A stretch of 34,752 bases of DNA from Chloroflexota bacterium (GTDB lineage: Bacteria > Chloroflexota > Dormibacteria > CF-121), in assembly GCA_005881175.1 (NCBI GenBank), contig VBEN01000023.1, positions 1 through 34,752 of the forward strand, written 5' to 3'. The notes under the pieces are model-generated. The model was not told where the DNA came from. It was given only the letters and a program-made list of their open reading frames with translations, and made no database searches. Of the stretch, positions 1-8,005 are shown piece after piece. Both the position numbers and the translations under genes were made by a program. How positions within the stretch are numbered: position 1 is the first letter of the stretch; each line of letters begins with the position of its first letter.

Positions 1-45
1 GTCAACGCCTTCAACGCGGTCACGCACACGACATCGTCGAAATAG
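1..45 (+). CDS. 3' end of an unidentified CDS (partial)
   Basis: Frame 1 is open from the window edge and ends at a TAG at 43-45, giving the last 14 residues (VNAFNAVTHTTSSK). A strong terminator hairpin begins 13 nt later in the same orientation, which supports this being a real gene end. The fragment is too short to identify. Confidence 0.4.
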   Translation, partial: VNAFNAVTHTTSSK

Positions 46-57
46 ACGACTCGCGAG

Positions 58-90
58 AACGGCCGGGCCCGCGCCCGGCCGTTTCTTTTC
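58..90 (+). terminator. Rho-independent terminator of the upstream plus-strand gene
   Basis: A perfect 11-bp inverted repeat (58-68 with 73-83, 4-nt loop CCGC) is followed on the plus strand by a T-rich stretch, TTTCTTTTC. The minus strand has no T-tract after the hairpin, so it should mainly stop plus-strand transcription. The receiver gene on the opposite strand ends right against it. Confidence 0.75.
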
Positions 91-482
91 TAGGCGATCT
101 TTGCCTGCGGTTCAGCCGGACCGACGTAGTGCTCGGCCAGGGCGACCAGCTCCTCGAGCTCATACGGCTTGGTCAAACACTCGGCGCAACCGGCGGCGAT
201 CGCGGTCTCCCGATCGCCGACCATCGCGTGGGCGGTGATGGCAACCACCGGGATCTCGGCCAGCGCCGGGTCGGCCTTCAGCGCCCGGGTGGCCTCCCAG
301 CCATTCATTTCCGGCAGCGAAAGATCCATCAGGATCAAGCCGGGCTTGAGCGCGCCGGCCATCGCCACTGCCGCCCGACCGTTTGGCGCCGACTCACACG
401 TAAAGCCGCGTGAGCGCAGGATTTTGAGCGCCATCTTTTGCATCGTCGCGTCGTCTTCAACCACGAGGATCAGTTGACTCAT
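90..482 (-). CDS. Single-domain response regulator (receiver only)
   Basis: This 130-residue protein is one CheY-like receiver domain with no output domain. The acidic pair is E9-D10, the phosphorylated aspartate is D53 (LMDLSLPEMNG), T83 lies on the switch strand and K105 is in the TKPY motif. Its ATG overlaps the TGA of the hybrid kinase upstream (ATGA), so the two are almost certainly cotranscribed and translationally coupled. It is the obvious phosphate acceptor for that kinase, acting through protein contact and not through DNA. The partner is unknown. Confidence 0.9.
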   Translation of the reverse strand: MSQLILVVEDDATMQKMALKILRSRGFTCESAPNGRAAVAMAGALKPGLILMDLSLPEMNGWEATRALKADPALAEIPVVAITAHAMVGDRETAIAAGCAECLTKPYELEELVALAEHYVGPAEPQAKIA

Positions 483-3190
483 GCGGCCGCTCCTTGCGTT
501 TTACTCTGACCCAGCAGCTGGCGAACTGCATTGGTCAGGCCCTCCGGTTCGATCGATCCCTTCGCCACGAATCGCTGGATATGACCATTCAGTGTGAGTA
601 CGTCTTCCGCAGTGAGCTCTTTCGCGCTCACGATCATCACCGGGATGTTGCTCGCGGCCGGCAAGGCCCGCATCCGCGCCACCATCTCGAAGCCACTCAT
701 CCCCGGCATCATCAAGTCGAGCAGGACAAGGTCCGGTGGCGATTGGCTGAGCAGGGTCATCGCCTCATCACCGCTCGCGGCGCCGATAACGGTTGCCTGC
801 TCCTCTTTGAGGATTTTGGCGAGCATGGCGCGGGCCTCCGGATCATCATCGACGACCAGCACCCTCTTGCCACGGAGCTGGGGCAGCAGCCGGTGGATCT
901 TGGCGATCAACGCCCCTCGGTCGTACGGTTTGCCCAGGTAATCGGATGCGCCGAGCGCGAAGACCAGCCGCTGATCCTCGACGATGGTGACAACCAGCAC
1001 AGGAATGCCCGCCGTCTGCGGATCTTCCTTCAACTTCTCGAGCACCCACCAGCCGGAGGCGTCCGGCATCATGATGTCGAGCGTGATGAGCGTCGGGCGG
1101 CTTTCCCGCGCGAGCTGCAGCGCATCGGTGGCGTTGGAGGCCTGCACCGTTTTCCAGCCCTCCTGTTCGAGGTGCCGGGAAATCAGTTGCCGAACACTCG
1201 GATCATCGTCCACCACCAGGATCGCGGTCCCCGGCAAGCCGTGGTTCGGCCGACGGAGCGGCCGCTGCTGCAGCGTGGTCACGGCGCCCTGACTCGTAGC
1301 CCAGGCGGGAACGGTGAAGGTGAAGATGCTGCCCCGGCCCGGCTCGCTACTGACGGTGATCGCGCCACCGTGCATCTCCACCAGCTTGCGGACGATGCTG
1401 AGGCCCAGGCCGGTTCCACCGTGCTTTCGCGTGCTGCTCCCGTCTCCCTGGACGAACTCGTCGAAGATCACCCGCTGCGACTCGGCCGAGATGCCGATGC
1501 CAGTGTCCTTAACGGTGATCCGAACCATCCGGCCCGACGGCTGGACGATGACCTCGATATGGCCGCGCTCCGTGAACTTGACGGCATTCGACAGCAGATT
1601 GATCAGGACCTGCTTGAGGCGCGCGGCGTCACCTTCGACCGCCGGCAAGCCGGGTGCAAATCGGGTTTCGATGCGAAGCCCCTTTTCCTGCGCGAGTGGG
1701 CTGATGCTTTCCAGGATCGACGTGATCAACGCCGGCAGCTCGACGCGTTCCACCGAGAGCTCCATCTTGCCGGCCTCGATCTTGCTCAGGTCGAGGATCT
1801 GGTTGATCAGGGCAAGCAGTGACTGGCCGCTCTTGTTCACCTGCGAGATGTCCTGCTGCTGTTCTTCGCTCATTGGCCCATCGATGCCATCCAGCAGAAT
1901 CTGCGAGAAGCCGATGATCGCGGAGAGCGGCGTGCGGAGCTCGTGTGACACGTTGGCCAGGAACTCCGACTTCAGCTTGTTGGCTCGGGCGAGCTCCTGG
2001 TTGGCGGCTTGCAGTTCGGAAGTCCGTTGGGACACTTTCTCCTCGAGCGTCAGGTAGGCGCCGCTGAGCTGGCGGACCATCTGATTGAACGTATGGGCCA
2101 GCGCGCGGAGTTCCTTGGCCGCGAAGCGCTCCCGGACAGTGACCGGCGTGACGAAATCCCCCTGCGCGATGCGGCCCGCCGCCCGGGTCAGCTCGTCGAC
2201 CGGCCGGGTGATCCAGGCCGCCGCCAGAAAGCCCAGCACGAGGGCCAGCACGATCGCCACCACCAGCCATTCCACGGTACTCAAGATCAGCGGCGTCAAC
2301 TCCGTGCGCAGCTCGGCAACCGGCTGCGACACCCAGACCTTCCAGCCCACCACCGGAACGGTGGCAAAGCCGGCCGCTCGTTGGACGTTGCCATCGAGGT
2401 CGGTGTACCAACTGACGCCGGTTTCCTCCCCAAGCGACTGCTGAAAGATCCCGGAGGAGGAGAGATCTTTAGCCTCGCCCCGCCAGTCATCTCGCGGATG
2501 GGCGATCACCCGGCCTCGACTGTCGACCACCACCGCCTGTCCGCTTGCGCCGATCCGGCTGTAGTTGGACAGGCGCTGGACTTCGGAGAGATCCACCGTT
2601 CCGGCGAGAAACCCGATCAGGTTGCGCTGGGCATCCAGGATTGGTACGGCGATCACGACGGCGGCCACACTGGCATCCCCTTGGGAGCGAACCACGTCAG
2701 AATATTTAGGTCCGACTCGCCGCGGATTGAGCACGTCCTTGACGTAGTTCCAGACGCTGTAGTCGACACCGATGCCGGCCGGCGGCGCCGCGGCTACAGC
2801 ACGCCCCGCCAGGTTCCCTACGTAGAGCTGTAGCAGCGCCGGCTGAGCCGAATGCGCAGCGGCCAATTCCTGGTTCAGGTGCACCGCGTTGAAGCCGGGG
2901 TTGTTCAGACGCGCGATGCTGGAGTCGCTATCCGACGCGATCTGTGAGGCTGTGCTCTGCAGGGCCGAGGTCTGATCCAACAAGTAGCCGTAGATCGCCT
3001 GGGAGAGGCTTTCCGCCATTGGTTCGTGTTTCTGCTGGATGCTCTCGTTCTGGGTCGTGAAGAGTGCGGAGATGCGCTGCGCGCCAAAGAAGATCAGGGG
3101 GCCGACCCCGACCATGAGGAAACCGACACTGATATACCAGCGAAGGCTGTGGATCGAGGCGCGGCCGCCATCGGTCGAAGGCGAGCCCAC
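479..3190 (-). CDS. Hybrid sensor histidine kinase: dCache-like sensor, HAMP, HisKA, HATPase, two receivers
   Basis: This 903-residue membrane kinase starts at a GTG. Residues 18-40 form a first membrane helix. An extracytoplasmic Cache-like sensor (about 45-300) follows, then a second helix (about 304-327), a HAMP domain and a short coiled coil. The phosphorylated histidine is H416 in NVSHELRTP. The ATPase domain has the N box near 531-539, DTGIGI at 562-567 and GGTGLGLSI at 591-599. Two receivers follow with aspartates D705 and D825. The architecture implies a multistep phosphorelay in which an external small-molecule signal is passed to the receivers and to the single-domain regulator encoded next. 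The ligand is not predictable. The second receiver's lysine region (FVAKGS) lacks the usual KP, a small deviation. Confidence 0.93.
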   Translation of the reverse strand: MGSPSTDGGRASIHSLRWYISVGFLMVGVGPLIFFGAQRISALFTTQNESIQQKHEPMAESLSQAIYGYLLDQTSALQSTASQIASDSDSSIARLNNPGFNAVHLNQELAAAHSAQPALLQLYVGNLAGRAVAAAPPAGIGVDYSVWNYVKDVLNPRRVGPKYSDVVRSQGDASVAAVVIAVPILDAQRNLIGFLAGTVDLSEVQRLSNYSRIGASGQAVVVDSRGRVIAHPRDDWRGEAKDLSSSGIFQQSLGEETGVSWYTDLDGNVQRAAGFATVPVVGWKVWVSQPVAELRTELTPLILSTVEWLVVAIVLALVLGFLAAAWITRPVDELTRAAGRIAQGDFVTPVTVRERFAAKELRALAHTFNQMVRQLSGAYLTLEEKVSQRTSELQAANQELARANKLKSEFLANVSHELRTPLSAIIGFSQILLDGIDGPMSEEQQQDISQVNKSGQSLLALINQILDLSKIEAGKMELSVERVELPALITSILESISPLAQEKGLRIETRFAPGLPAVEGDAARLKQVLINLLSNAVKFTERGHIEVIVQPSGRMVRITVKDTGIGISAESQRVIFDEFVQGDGSSTRKHGGTGLGLSIVRKLVEMHGGAITVSSEPGRGSIFTFTVPAWATSQGAVTTLQQRPLRRPNHGLPGTAILVVDDDPSVRQLISRHLEQEGWKTVQASNATDALQLARESRPTLITLDIMMPDASGWWVLEKLKEDPQTAGIPVLVVTIVEDQRLVFALGASDYLGKPYDRGALIAKIHRLLPQLRGKRVLVVDDDPEARAMLAKILKEEQATVIGAASGDEAMTLLSQSPPDLVLLDLMMPGMSGFEMVARMRALPAASNIPVMIVSAKELTAEDVLTLNGHIQRFVAKGSIEPEGLTNAVRQLLGQSKTQGAAA

Positions 3191-3196
3191 ATCGCA

Positions 3197-3250
3197 GTAA
3201 CGGCTCGATCACTCCAACTTTGCGCCGTCCTTCGTTACGCGAACGTTACG
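3197..3250. promoter_or_regulatory. Three CGTTAC boxes in a divergent intergenic region
   Basis: The 70-bp gap between the sensor kinase start (3190, minus) and the endonuclease III start (3261, plus) holds two direct copies of CGTTACG at 3233-3239 and 3244-3250, 11 bp apart centre to centre (one helical turn). A third copy in inverted orientation (GTAACG) lies at 3197-3202. This spacing resembles a regulator-binding site. The last copy overlaps a TACGCT box 8 nt upstream of the endonuclease III start. The protein that binds is unknown. Confidence 0.4.
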
Positions 3251-3260
3251 CTTGAGCCCT

Positions 3261-4001
3261 ATGCCAGGGCTACGCCCCAAGGATCGCGCCCGCCTCGCCG
3301 TCGAGCGACTGGCGGCCATCTATCCGGCCGCCTCCGAGCTCGAACACCGCAACGCGTTCCAGATGCTGATCGCGACTATCCTGTCGGCGCAGACAACCGA
3401 TCGATCGGTCAATTCCGTGACGCCGGCGTTGTTCGCCAGGTATCCCGACGCTGCCGCGCTGGCCCACGCCGATCCCCAGGCGGTGGAGGCCCTCATCAAG
3501 CCGACCGGATTTTTCCACGTCAAGGCGAAGACGATCGTTGCCTGCAGTGCCGCCCTGGTCGAGCGGTTCGGGGGTGAGGTGCCGCCGCGGATGGAGGACC
3601 TGGTCACTTTGCCCGGGGTCGGCAGGAAGACCGCCAATGTGGTGCTGGGCGTGGCCTTCGGCATCCCGGGGTTTGCCGTCGACACCCACGTCACCCGGCT
3701 CACGCGGCGGCTGGGCCTGACCCGGAGCACGGACCCGGTCAAGATCGAATCCGACGTGACAAAGTTGATCCCGGCTTCCGAATGGACCGGCCTCGGCTTA
3801 CGGCTGATCCTGCATGGCCGCCGGGTCTGTGTCGCCCGCGTACCGCGCTGCCCCGAATGTATGATGAACGACTTCTGTCCATCGTCGACGGTCCGGGCCA
3901 GAAGGCGGCGCCCATTGACGGTGTCCGGAGCCGGCGTAAAGTTGGGACATGGCCGCGGAACGTCCCCCAAGCGCCCCCGTCGCCCAGCAGCCCGCCACTA
4001 G
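3261..4001 (+). CDS. nth: Endonuclease III (DNA glycosylase/AP lyase)
   Basis: This base-excision repair enzyme removes oxidised pyrimidines and cleaves the resulting abasic site. The helix-hairpin-helix LPGVGRKTANVVL carries the catalytic lysine (K123), and the catalytic aspartate is D141 in VDTHVTRL. The [4Fe-4S] loop is complete, with C190, C197, C200 and C206 in the family spacing C-x6-C-x2-C-x5-C. I chose the ATG at 3261; a TTG three codons upstream (3252) is possible. At 246 residues it exceeds the usual 210-225, because a basic Arg/Pro tail continues past the iron-sulfur loop and overlaps the next gene by 53 nt. That tail also carries the next gene's promoter. Confidence 0.95.
   Translation: MPGLRPKDRARLAVERLAAIYPAASELEHRNAFQMLIATILSAQTTDRSVNSVTPALFARYPDAAALAHADPQAVEALIKPTGFFHVKAKTIVACSAALVERFGGEVPPRMEDLVTLPGVGRKTANVVLGVAFGIPGFAVDTHVTRLTRRLGLTRSTDPVKIESDVTKLIPASEWTGLGLRLILHGRRVCVARVPRCPECMMNDFCPSSTVRARRRRPLTVSGAGVKLGHGRGTSPKRPRRPAARH
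3915..3942 (+). promoter_or_regulatory. Sigma-70-type promoter inside the 3' end of nth
   Basis: TTGACG (3915-3920), a 16-nt spacer and TAAAGT (3937-3942) form a near-consensus promoter. The -10 box ends only 6 nt before the ATG at 3949, so transcription would begin at or next to the start codon, giving a leaderless message. Confidence 0.6.
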
Positions 4002-4554
4002 TCAGGCGCCGGCTCGGCCCCGGCGACAGTCCACCGTGGTTGGTGGATTGCTCATCCTGATCGGGGCGATCCTGCTGATCGGCCAGTTTGTCCGGATCGA
4101 CATTGGCCACTTCGGCTGGCCGTTCTTCATCATCGCGCCGGGGGTGCTGCTCCTGTTCGTCGCGCTGACTGCTCGCGGCCCGGCCGGCGAGGGCCTGGCG
4201 ATCGCCGGCAGCATCATCACCGTGACGGGACTGATCCTGCTCTATCAGAACGTCACTGACCATTTCGAGAGCTGGGCCTATGCTTGGGCGCTGATCCCGG
4301 CCGCCGTCGGCATCGGCATGCAGGTCTATGGCTGGGCGGCCGGACGCCCGGGTAACGTCAGGGTTGGTACCCGTTTGCTGGGGGCCAGCCTGGTCGTCTT
4401 CTTCCTGGGCCTCCTCTTCTTCGAGGGGGTGATCGGGATCGGCGGCTACCAGTTCGACCAGACGGCGGGTGTCCTGGTCGGGGCGGCCATCATCGGGCTG
4501 GGCGCGCTCATGCTCATTGGGAATCTGACCTCCAGCCGCCGGAATTCGCGCTGA
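3949..4554 (+). CDS. Small multi-pass membrane protein of unknown function
   Basis: The 201-residue protein has a short Pro/Ala-rich cytoplasmic N-terminus (about 1-24), then hydrophobic helices around 26-44, 48-65, 72-90, 103-122, 136-155 and 164-190. The repeated pattern of Gly-rich helix, Trp-Pro turn and helix resembles the LiaF-like/DUF5668 membrane region seen in envelope-stress proteins, but the soluble LiaF domain is missing. It overlaps the end of nth by 53 nt and has its own promoter there. There is no clear Shine-Dalgarno site, consistent with leaderless translation. Its function is unknown. Confidence 0.8.
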   Translation: MAAERPPSAPVAQQPATSQAPARPRRQSTVVGGLLILIGAILLIGQFVRIDIGHFGWPFFIIAPGVLLLFVALTARGPAGEGLAIAGSIITVTGLILLYQNVTDHFESWAYAWALIPAAVGIGMQVYGWAAGRPGNVRVGTRLLGASLVVFFLGLLFFEGVIGIGGYQFDQTAGVLVGAAIIGLGALMLIGNLTSSRRNSR

Positions 4555-4562
4555 GCGCGCCT

Positions 4563-4568
4563 TAAACT
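4563..4568 (+). promoter_or_regulatory. TAAACT -10 box giving a leaderless phosphofructokinase message
   Basis: TAAACT lies 7 nt upstream of the GTG at 4576 and no Shine-Dalgarno sequence lies between. There is no convincing -35 hexamer. The placement matches the box in front of the preceding membrane-protein gene. Confidence 0.4.
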
Positions 4569-4575
4569 AGGCGTC

Positions 4576-5512
4576 GTGCGCATCGGCATTCTCACGGGCG
4601 GTGGAGACGCGCCCGGCCTCAATGCAGCCATTCGCGGTGTGGCCCGTCGCGCTTTTCAGCGGGGGTTCCAGGTCACCGGCATCAAGAATGGATGGGCCGG
4701 CGTGCTGGGCGCCGGTGACCTCGAGGAACTGACACCGGCATCGGTTCGCGGCATCCTCCCGCTAGGGGGCACCATCCTCGGGACGTCCCGCACCAATCCC
4801 CTCAAGGATCCCGGTGGCGTGGAGCAGGCGATCACCCTGCTGCGGGCTAACCAGGTCGATGGTCTGGTGGCCATCGGCGGCGACGACACCCTATCGGTCG
4901 CGGCGGCGATGAGCGACGGCGGCTACCCGGTGGTGGGCGTGCCGAAGACGATCGACAACGATCTCTCTGTCACTCAGTTCTGCATCGGCTTCGATACCGC
5001 GGTCGGAGTCGTGGTCGAGGCTCTCGACCGGCTGCACACCACAGCGTCTGCCCATCACCGCGTCATGGTGGTGGAGGTGATGGGACGGGACACCGGATGG
5101 GTGGCGATGGTCGGTGGCCTGGCGGGCGGCGCCGACATGATCATCATTCCGGAATTCGAGGCGAAGCTGGATTCCGTCGTTGCACACTTGCACCGGCGGC
5201 GCACCGAGGGCAAAGACTTCAGCATCATCGTCGTGGCCGAGGGGGTGCAAATGCGGGCGCTCGAGCCGGCGATGGCGGTGGCGGCCGGCTCGGAGAAGCG
5301 GGATCCAGCGTGGCGGGTCGCCGTCGCCCGTTGACCGTATCTGGGCCACACGGCTCGGCGTGGCTGCCACAGATCTGTTGGCCGACCGCAAGGCCGGCGT
5401 GATCCCGATTCGACAGGATGGGCAGATCGCCGTGGTCCCGCTCCGCGACGTCATCGCTGAAACTAAAAGGGTGCCGCGCGAGCTCTACGACCTGCAGCAG
5501 GTCTTCGGATAG
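4576..5512 (+). pseudogene. 6-phosphofructokinase, PPi-type signature, broken by a deletion and frameshift
   Basis: The first frame (GTG 4576 to TGA 5334) gives 252 residues with strong phosphofructokinase motifs: GGGDAPGLN near the start, PKTIDNDL at 123-130, GFDTAV, and MGRDTGW with the substrate arginine. It ends abruptly after a normal-looking EGVQ segment. The expected C-terminal part (IQRGGSP, DRIWATRLGV, then PIRQDGQIAVVPL) resumes in the +1-shifted frame from about 5287 and ends at TAG 5510-5512. Roughly 25-30 residues before IQRGG, including the usual ETRVTVLGH-type strand, are missing. D104 (GGDDT) and K124 (PKTIDND) are the pair that marks pyrophosphate users; ATP enzymes have Gly at one or both positions. 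It is either a true pseudogene or an assembly error. Confidence 0.75.
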
Positions 5513-5514
5513 GC

Positions 5515-7896
5515 CTAACTGGCCTTTCGCTTCTCCCGGTAGAGCGTGGCATCGGCCGACGCCAGCAGTTCCTCGGCGGTAGCGCCGTCCCGAGGAAACG
5601 TTGCGACCCCGAGGCTAACCCCGGGGATCTGCAGCAGCTCCCGGCCCGCCATGAAGCGGTGGCGCGCGATGCCATCCAAGATGCGCTGCGCCACGCTGGT
5701 GGCGGCGGAGGCTGGCGTTGCGGGCAGGAGGACCACGAACTCGTCGCCGCCGTAGCGGGCCACGACATCCTCGCCGCGCACTGCGTCCATCAACGCATTG
5801 GATACTTCGCGAAGGAGGGCGTCGCCCGCGAGATGGCCATACGTGTCATTGATTCGCTTGAGCTCATCCACGTCCAGGAAGACGATGGAGAAGCTCTCAT
5901 TGGCTCCACCCGCGCGGACCACCTCTTGCTGAATCCGCTCGAGGAAGAGACGTCGATTATTGAGCCGCGTCAGCGGATCGTGACTGGCCTCGCGCTTCAG
6001 GGTGTCGTGCAACTGCGCCACCTCGAGATACGAGGCGAGCTGCGAGCCAACCGCCGACATAAGGGCAACGTCCGCCTCGGAAAAGGCGTCGGCGTGCTGG
6101 CTCTCCGCATTGAGCACGCCCACCACGCGACCGCGGCTGATCAGCGGAAAGGCGAGCTCCGAGTGAACCTGCTCGTCGAGTCCGATGTACCGGGGCTCGG
6201 CCTTCACGTCGGGGATGACCTGGGGCGTCCCATGAGTAAAGACCCACCCGGTGATCCCCTGGCTGGTGGGAATCGTGAGCCCCCTGATATCGATCGCATA
6301 GCCGCTGTGCGCCCCGACGCGCAGCTCATCTTCCTTATCCCCCGGCAAAAGGATCGACACCATGTAGTAGCCCATCACGTCGCGGATGATATTCACGATG
6401 CGGCTGAGCAACGTATCGAGGTCGAGCACGGCGTTGGTCTCTTGTGCGATGCGATAGATGATGCGGAGCTCGCGCGAATCGGCGACGCTGAGGATGTCCT
6501 TGGGGCCGGCCGGCACACTGGGCGTGGACCTTACCAGGGTATCGAGCATTCGCTGATACCAGGCAGCCTTCGTCGACGCCGCCTGCCGACACATGGCCGT
6601 AAAGGCCTCGGTCAACCCCGGATCGAGGATGATACCCGCGAATCGGGTGAGCTCCTGCAAGCCCTCGTCCACCGTGGTTTCTGTCTTGAACGGGAGGTCG
6701 AAGGTGACATTGAAGAAAGCGTTGACGATCGAGATGACGCGCGTCTCAGCCGCAATCGCCTCACCCTGGAGCCCATCCGGGTAGCCCTCACCGTTGAACC
6801 ACTCGTGGTGTGCGCGGACCAGTGGCGCCAGGTCGGCGAGCGGCGCGAATCGTGCCAGCAGGTCCGCCGCGACGCCTGGGTGCGTCATCATCAGCGCCCG
6901 CTCTTCTGGGTCCAACCGGCCGCGCTTCTTCAAGATGCTGTCCGGCAAGCTGAGCTTGCCCAGGTCCTGTAGCAGCGCCGCATAGCGCACTCGTCGTCTG
7001 CGCACCTGGTCGAATCCGAGGTGCTCGGCGAACCGCTCGGCGAGCTCGGCGTGTTCATCGGCCCGGCTATGGAGTGCGTCGCGGAGCTCGATGGTCCCCG
7101 CGAGCGCCAGCACAGCCGCTTCCTCCGTCTGACGCGACTCGACGAGCAGGCGCGCGGCCTCCAGCGCCGCCGCCGTCTGGTTGGCAAAGGCCATGACGGC
7201 CGGCAGATCAGCCTGGCGCAGACGAGGGCCCACGACGAGGATGACGCCGGCTGCCTTGTCGCCCACCACAAGCGGTGCGGCAATCATCGTGCTCATGTGG
7301 AGCAGCTCGCTCACGCGGCGGGCGTTCGCCGCGACCGTGGGAATGGCCACGGCCATTCGGCCGACCAACTCGTCGGCGTCACCGATGTAGTGGGGCCGGA
7401 GCGTGGTGATGACCCCGCGGAGGATGGGAGCCCGATCGAAGGGGATGATCGTGCCGACGGCGGCTTGTCCCGCCACCTTTTCAAAATCGCTGTCAGGCTC
7501 CGCAAGCTGGCGAAATACACAGCGCAATCCCGCACCGTCGGCGAGCAGAAAGGCGAACATCGAGAATCCGGCTTCGGCCAGCCGCCGGCCGACGACGTCG
7601 AAGATCGCATCCTGCTGGGGGCGGCGGAGCGCTTCGAGCCCCGCCTCTCCCAGGGCTCGCACCAGGCTTTCCGTCGGTGGGTCGGTGGTCGGTGTTTCCG
7701 GAAGCTCGTTCGAGGGCAGCGTCGTCAGAAACTGGGTAAACCCTGCCTCGGCCAACCGCTCGGGGCGAAAGAACCAGACGCGGCCGATCTTCTCCGCCGG
7801 GAGCCGGCCGTCTCGGGCCTGGCGCCGAACGACTTCCGGATGCCGCCGAATCCCCGCCGCGACCTCCTCCACCGTAAGGAGCCTGGGCAGTCTCAT
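5515..7896 (-). CDS. HTH, GAF, degenerate HD-GYP, GAF and GGDEF protein (putative DNA-binding diguanylate cyclase)
   Basis: From the ATG at 7896 the protein has 793 residues. Residues 5-50 form an excisionase/MerR-type helix-turn-helix (LLTVEEVAAGIRRHPEVVRR, then KIGRVWFF). A GAF domain spans about 80-250. An HD-GYP-like domain (about 265-435) keeps HHE and GYPDGL at 363-374, but the metal motif reads Q310-D311 where HD is expected and N392 where DAF has Asp, so phosphodiesterase activity is doubtful. A second GAF (about 475-625) precedes a complete cyclase domain with GGDEF at 716-720 and an inhibitory I-site RGED at 707-710. It probably makes c-di-GMP and may bind DNA. An in-frame ATG at 7932 would add 12 residues. 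It is divergent from a receiver/HD-GYP gene. Confidence 0.88.
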   Translation of the reverse strand: MRLPRLLTVEEVAAGIRRHPEVVRRQARDGRLPAEKIGRVWFFRPERLAEAGFTQFLTTLPSNELPETPTTDPPTESLVRALGEAGLEALRRPQQDAIFDVVGRRLAEAGFSMFAFLLADGAGLRCVFRQLAEPDSDFEKVAGQAAVGTIIPFDRAPILRGVITTLRPHYIGDADELVGRMAVAIPTVAANARRVSELLHMSTMIAAPLVVGDKAAGVILVVGPRLRQADLPAVMAFANQTAAALEAARLLVESRQTEEAAVLALAGTIELRDALHSRADEHAELAERFAEHLGFDQVRRRRVRYAALLQDLGKLSLPDSILKKRGRLDPEERALMMTHPGVAADLLARFAPLADLAPLVRAHHEWFNGEGYPDGLQGEAIAAETRVISIVNAFFNVTFDLPFKTETTVDEGLQELTRFAGIILDPGLTEAFTAMCRQAASTKAAWYQRMLDTLVRSTPSVPAGPKDILSVADSRELRIIYRIAQETNAVLDLDTLLSRIVNIIRDVMGYYMVSILLPGDKEDELRVGAHSGYAIDIRGLTIPTSQGITGWVFTHGTPQVIPDVKAEPRYIGLDEQVHSELAFPLISRGRVVGVLNAESQHADAFSEADVALMSAVGSQLASYLEVAQLHDTLKREASHDPLTRLNNRRLFLERIQQEVVRAGGANESFSIVFLDVDELKRINDTYGHLAGDALLREVSNALMDAVRGEDVVARYGGDEFVVLLPATPASAATSVAQRILDGIARHRFMAGRELLQIPGVSLGVATFPRDGATAEELLASADATLYREKRKAS

Positions 7897-7950
7897 GCTG
7901 AGTGGCACGGCCGGTTGTATGACGCGACGCATCACTGCACTCTGCAACGA

Positions 7951-7968
7951 AGGAAGGTGATCCTTCCT
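7951..7968. promoter_or_regulatory. Perfect inverted repeat between two divergent c-di-GMP genes
   Basis: AGGAAGG (7951-7957) and CCTTCCT (7962-7968) are separated by TGAT. The 18-bp dyad sits in the short space between the two divergent starts (7896 or 7932, and 8006), the usual place for an operator. The neighbouring gene encodes a helix-turn-helix domain, so autoregulation is possible. There is no T-tract, so it is not a terminator. Confidence 0.5.
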
Positions 7969-8005
7969 ACGTCTTACAGCCGTGGGCGCCCTCCCCTCCG
8001 GACCG

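Noticed and set aside
494-1822. Long plus-strand open frame (442 codons) opposite the hybrid kinase
   Set aside because: It is antisense to a kinase with full domain motifs; its translation is Arg/His-rich without any domain. It is a GC-rich shadow frame.
5659-6972. 437-codon plus-strand frame opposite the HTH/GGDEF gene
   Set aside because: It has no recognisable motif, and the opposite strand has GAF, HD-GYP and GGDEF signatures throughout.
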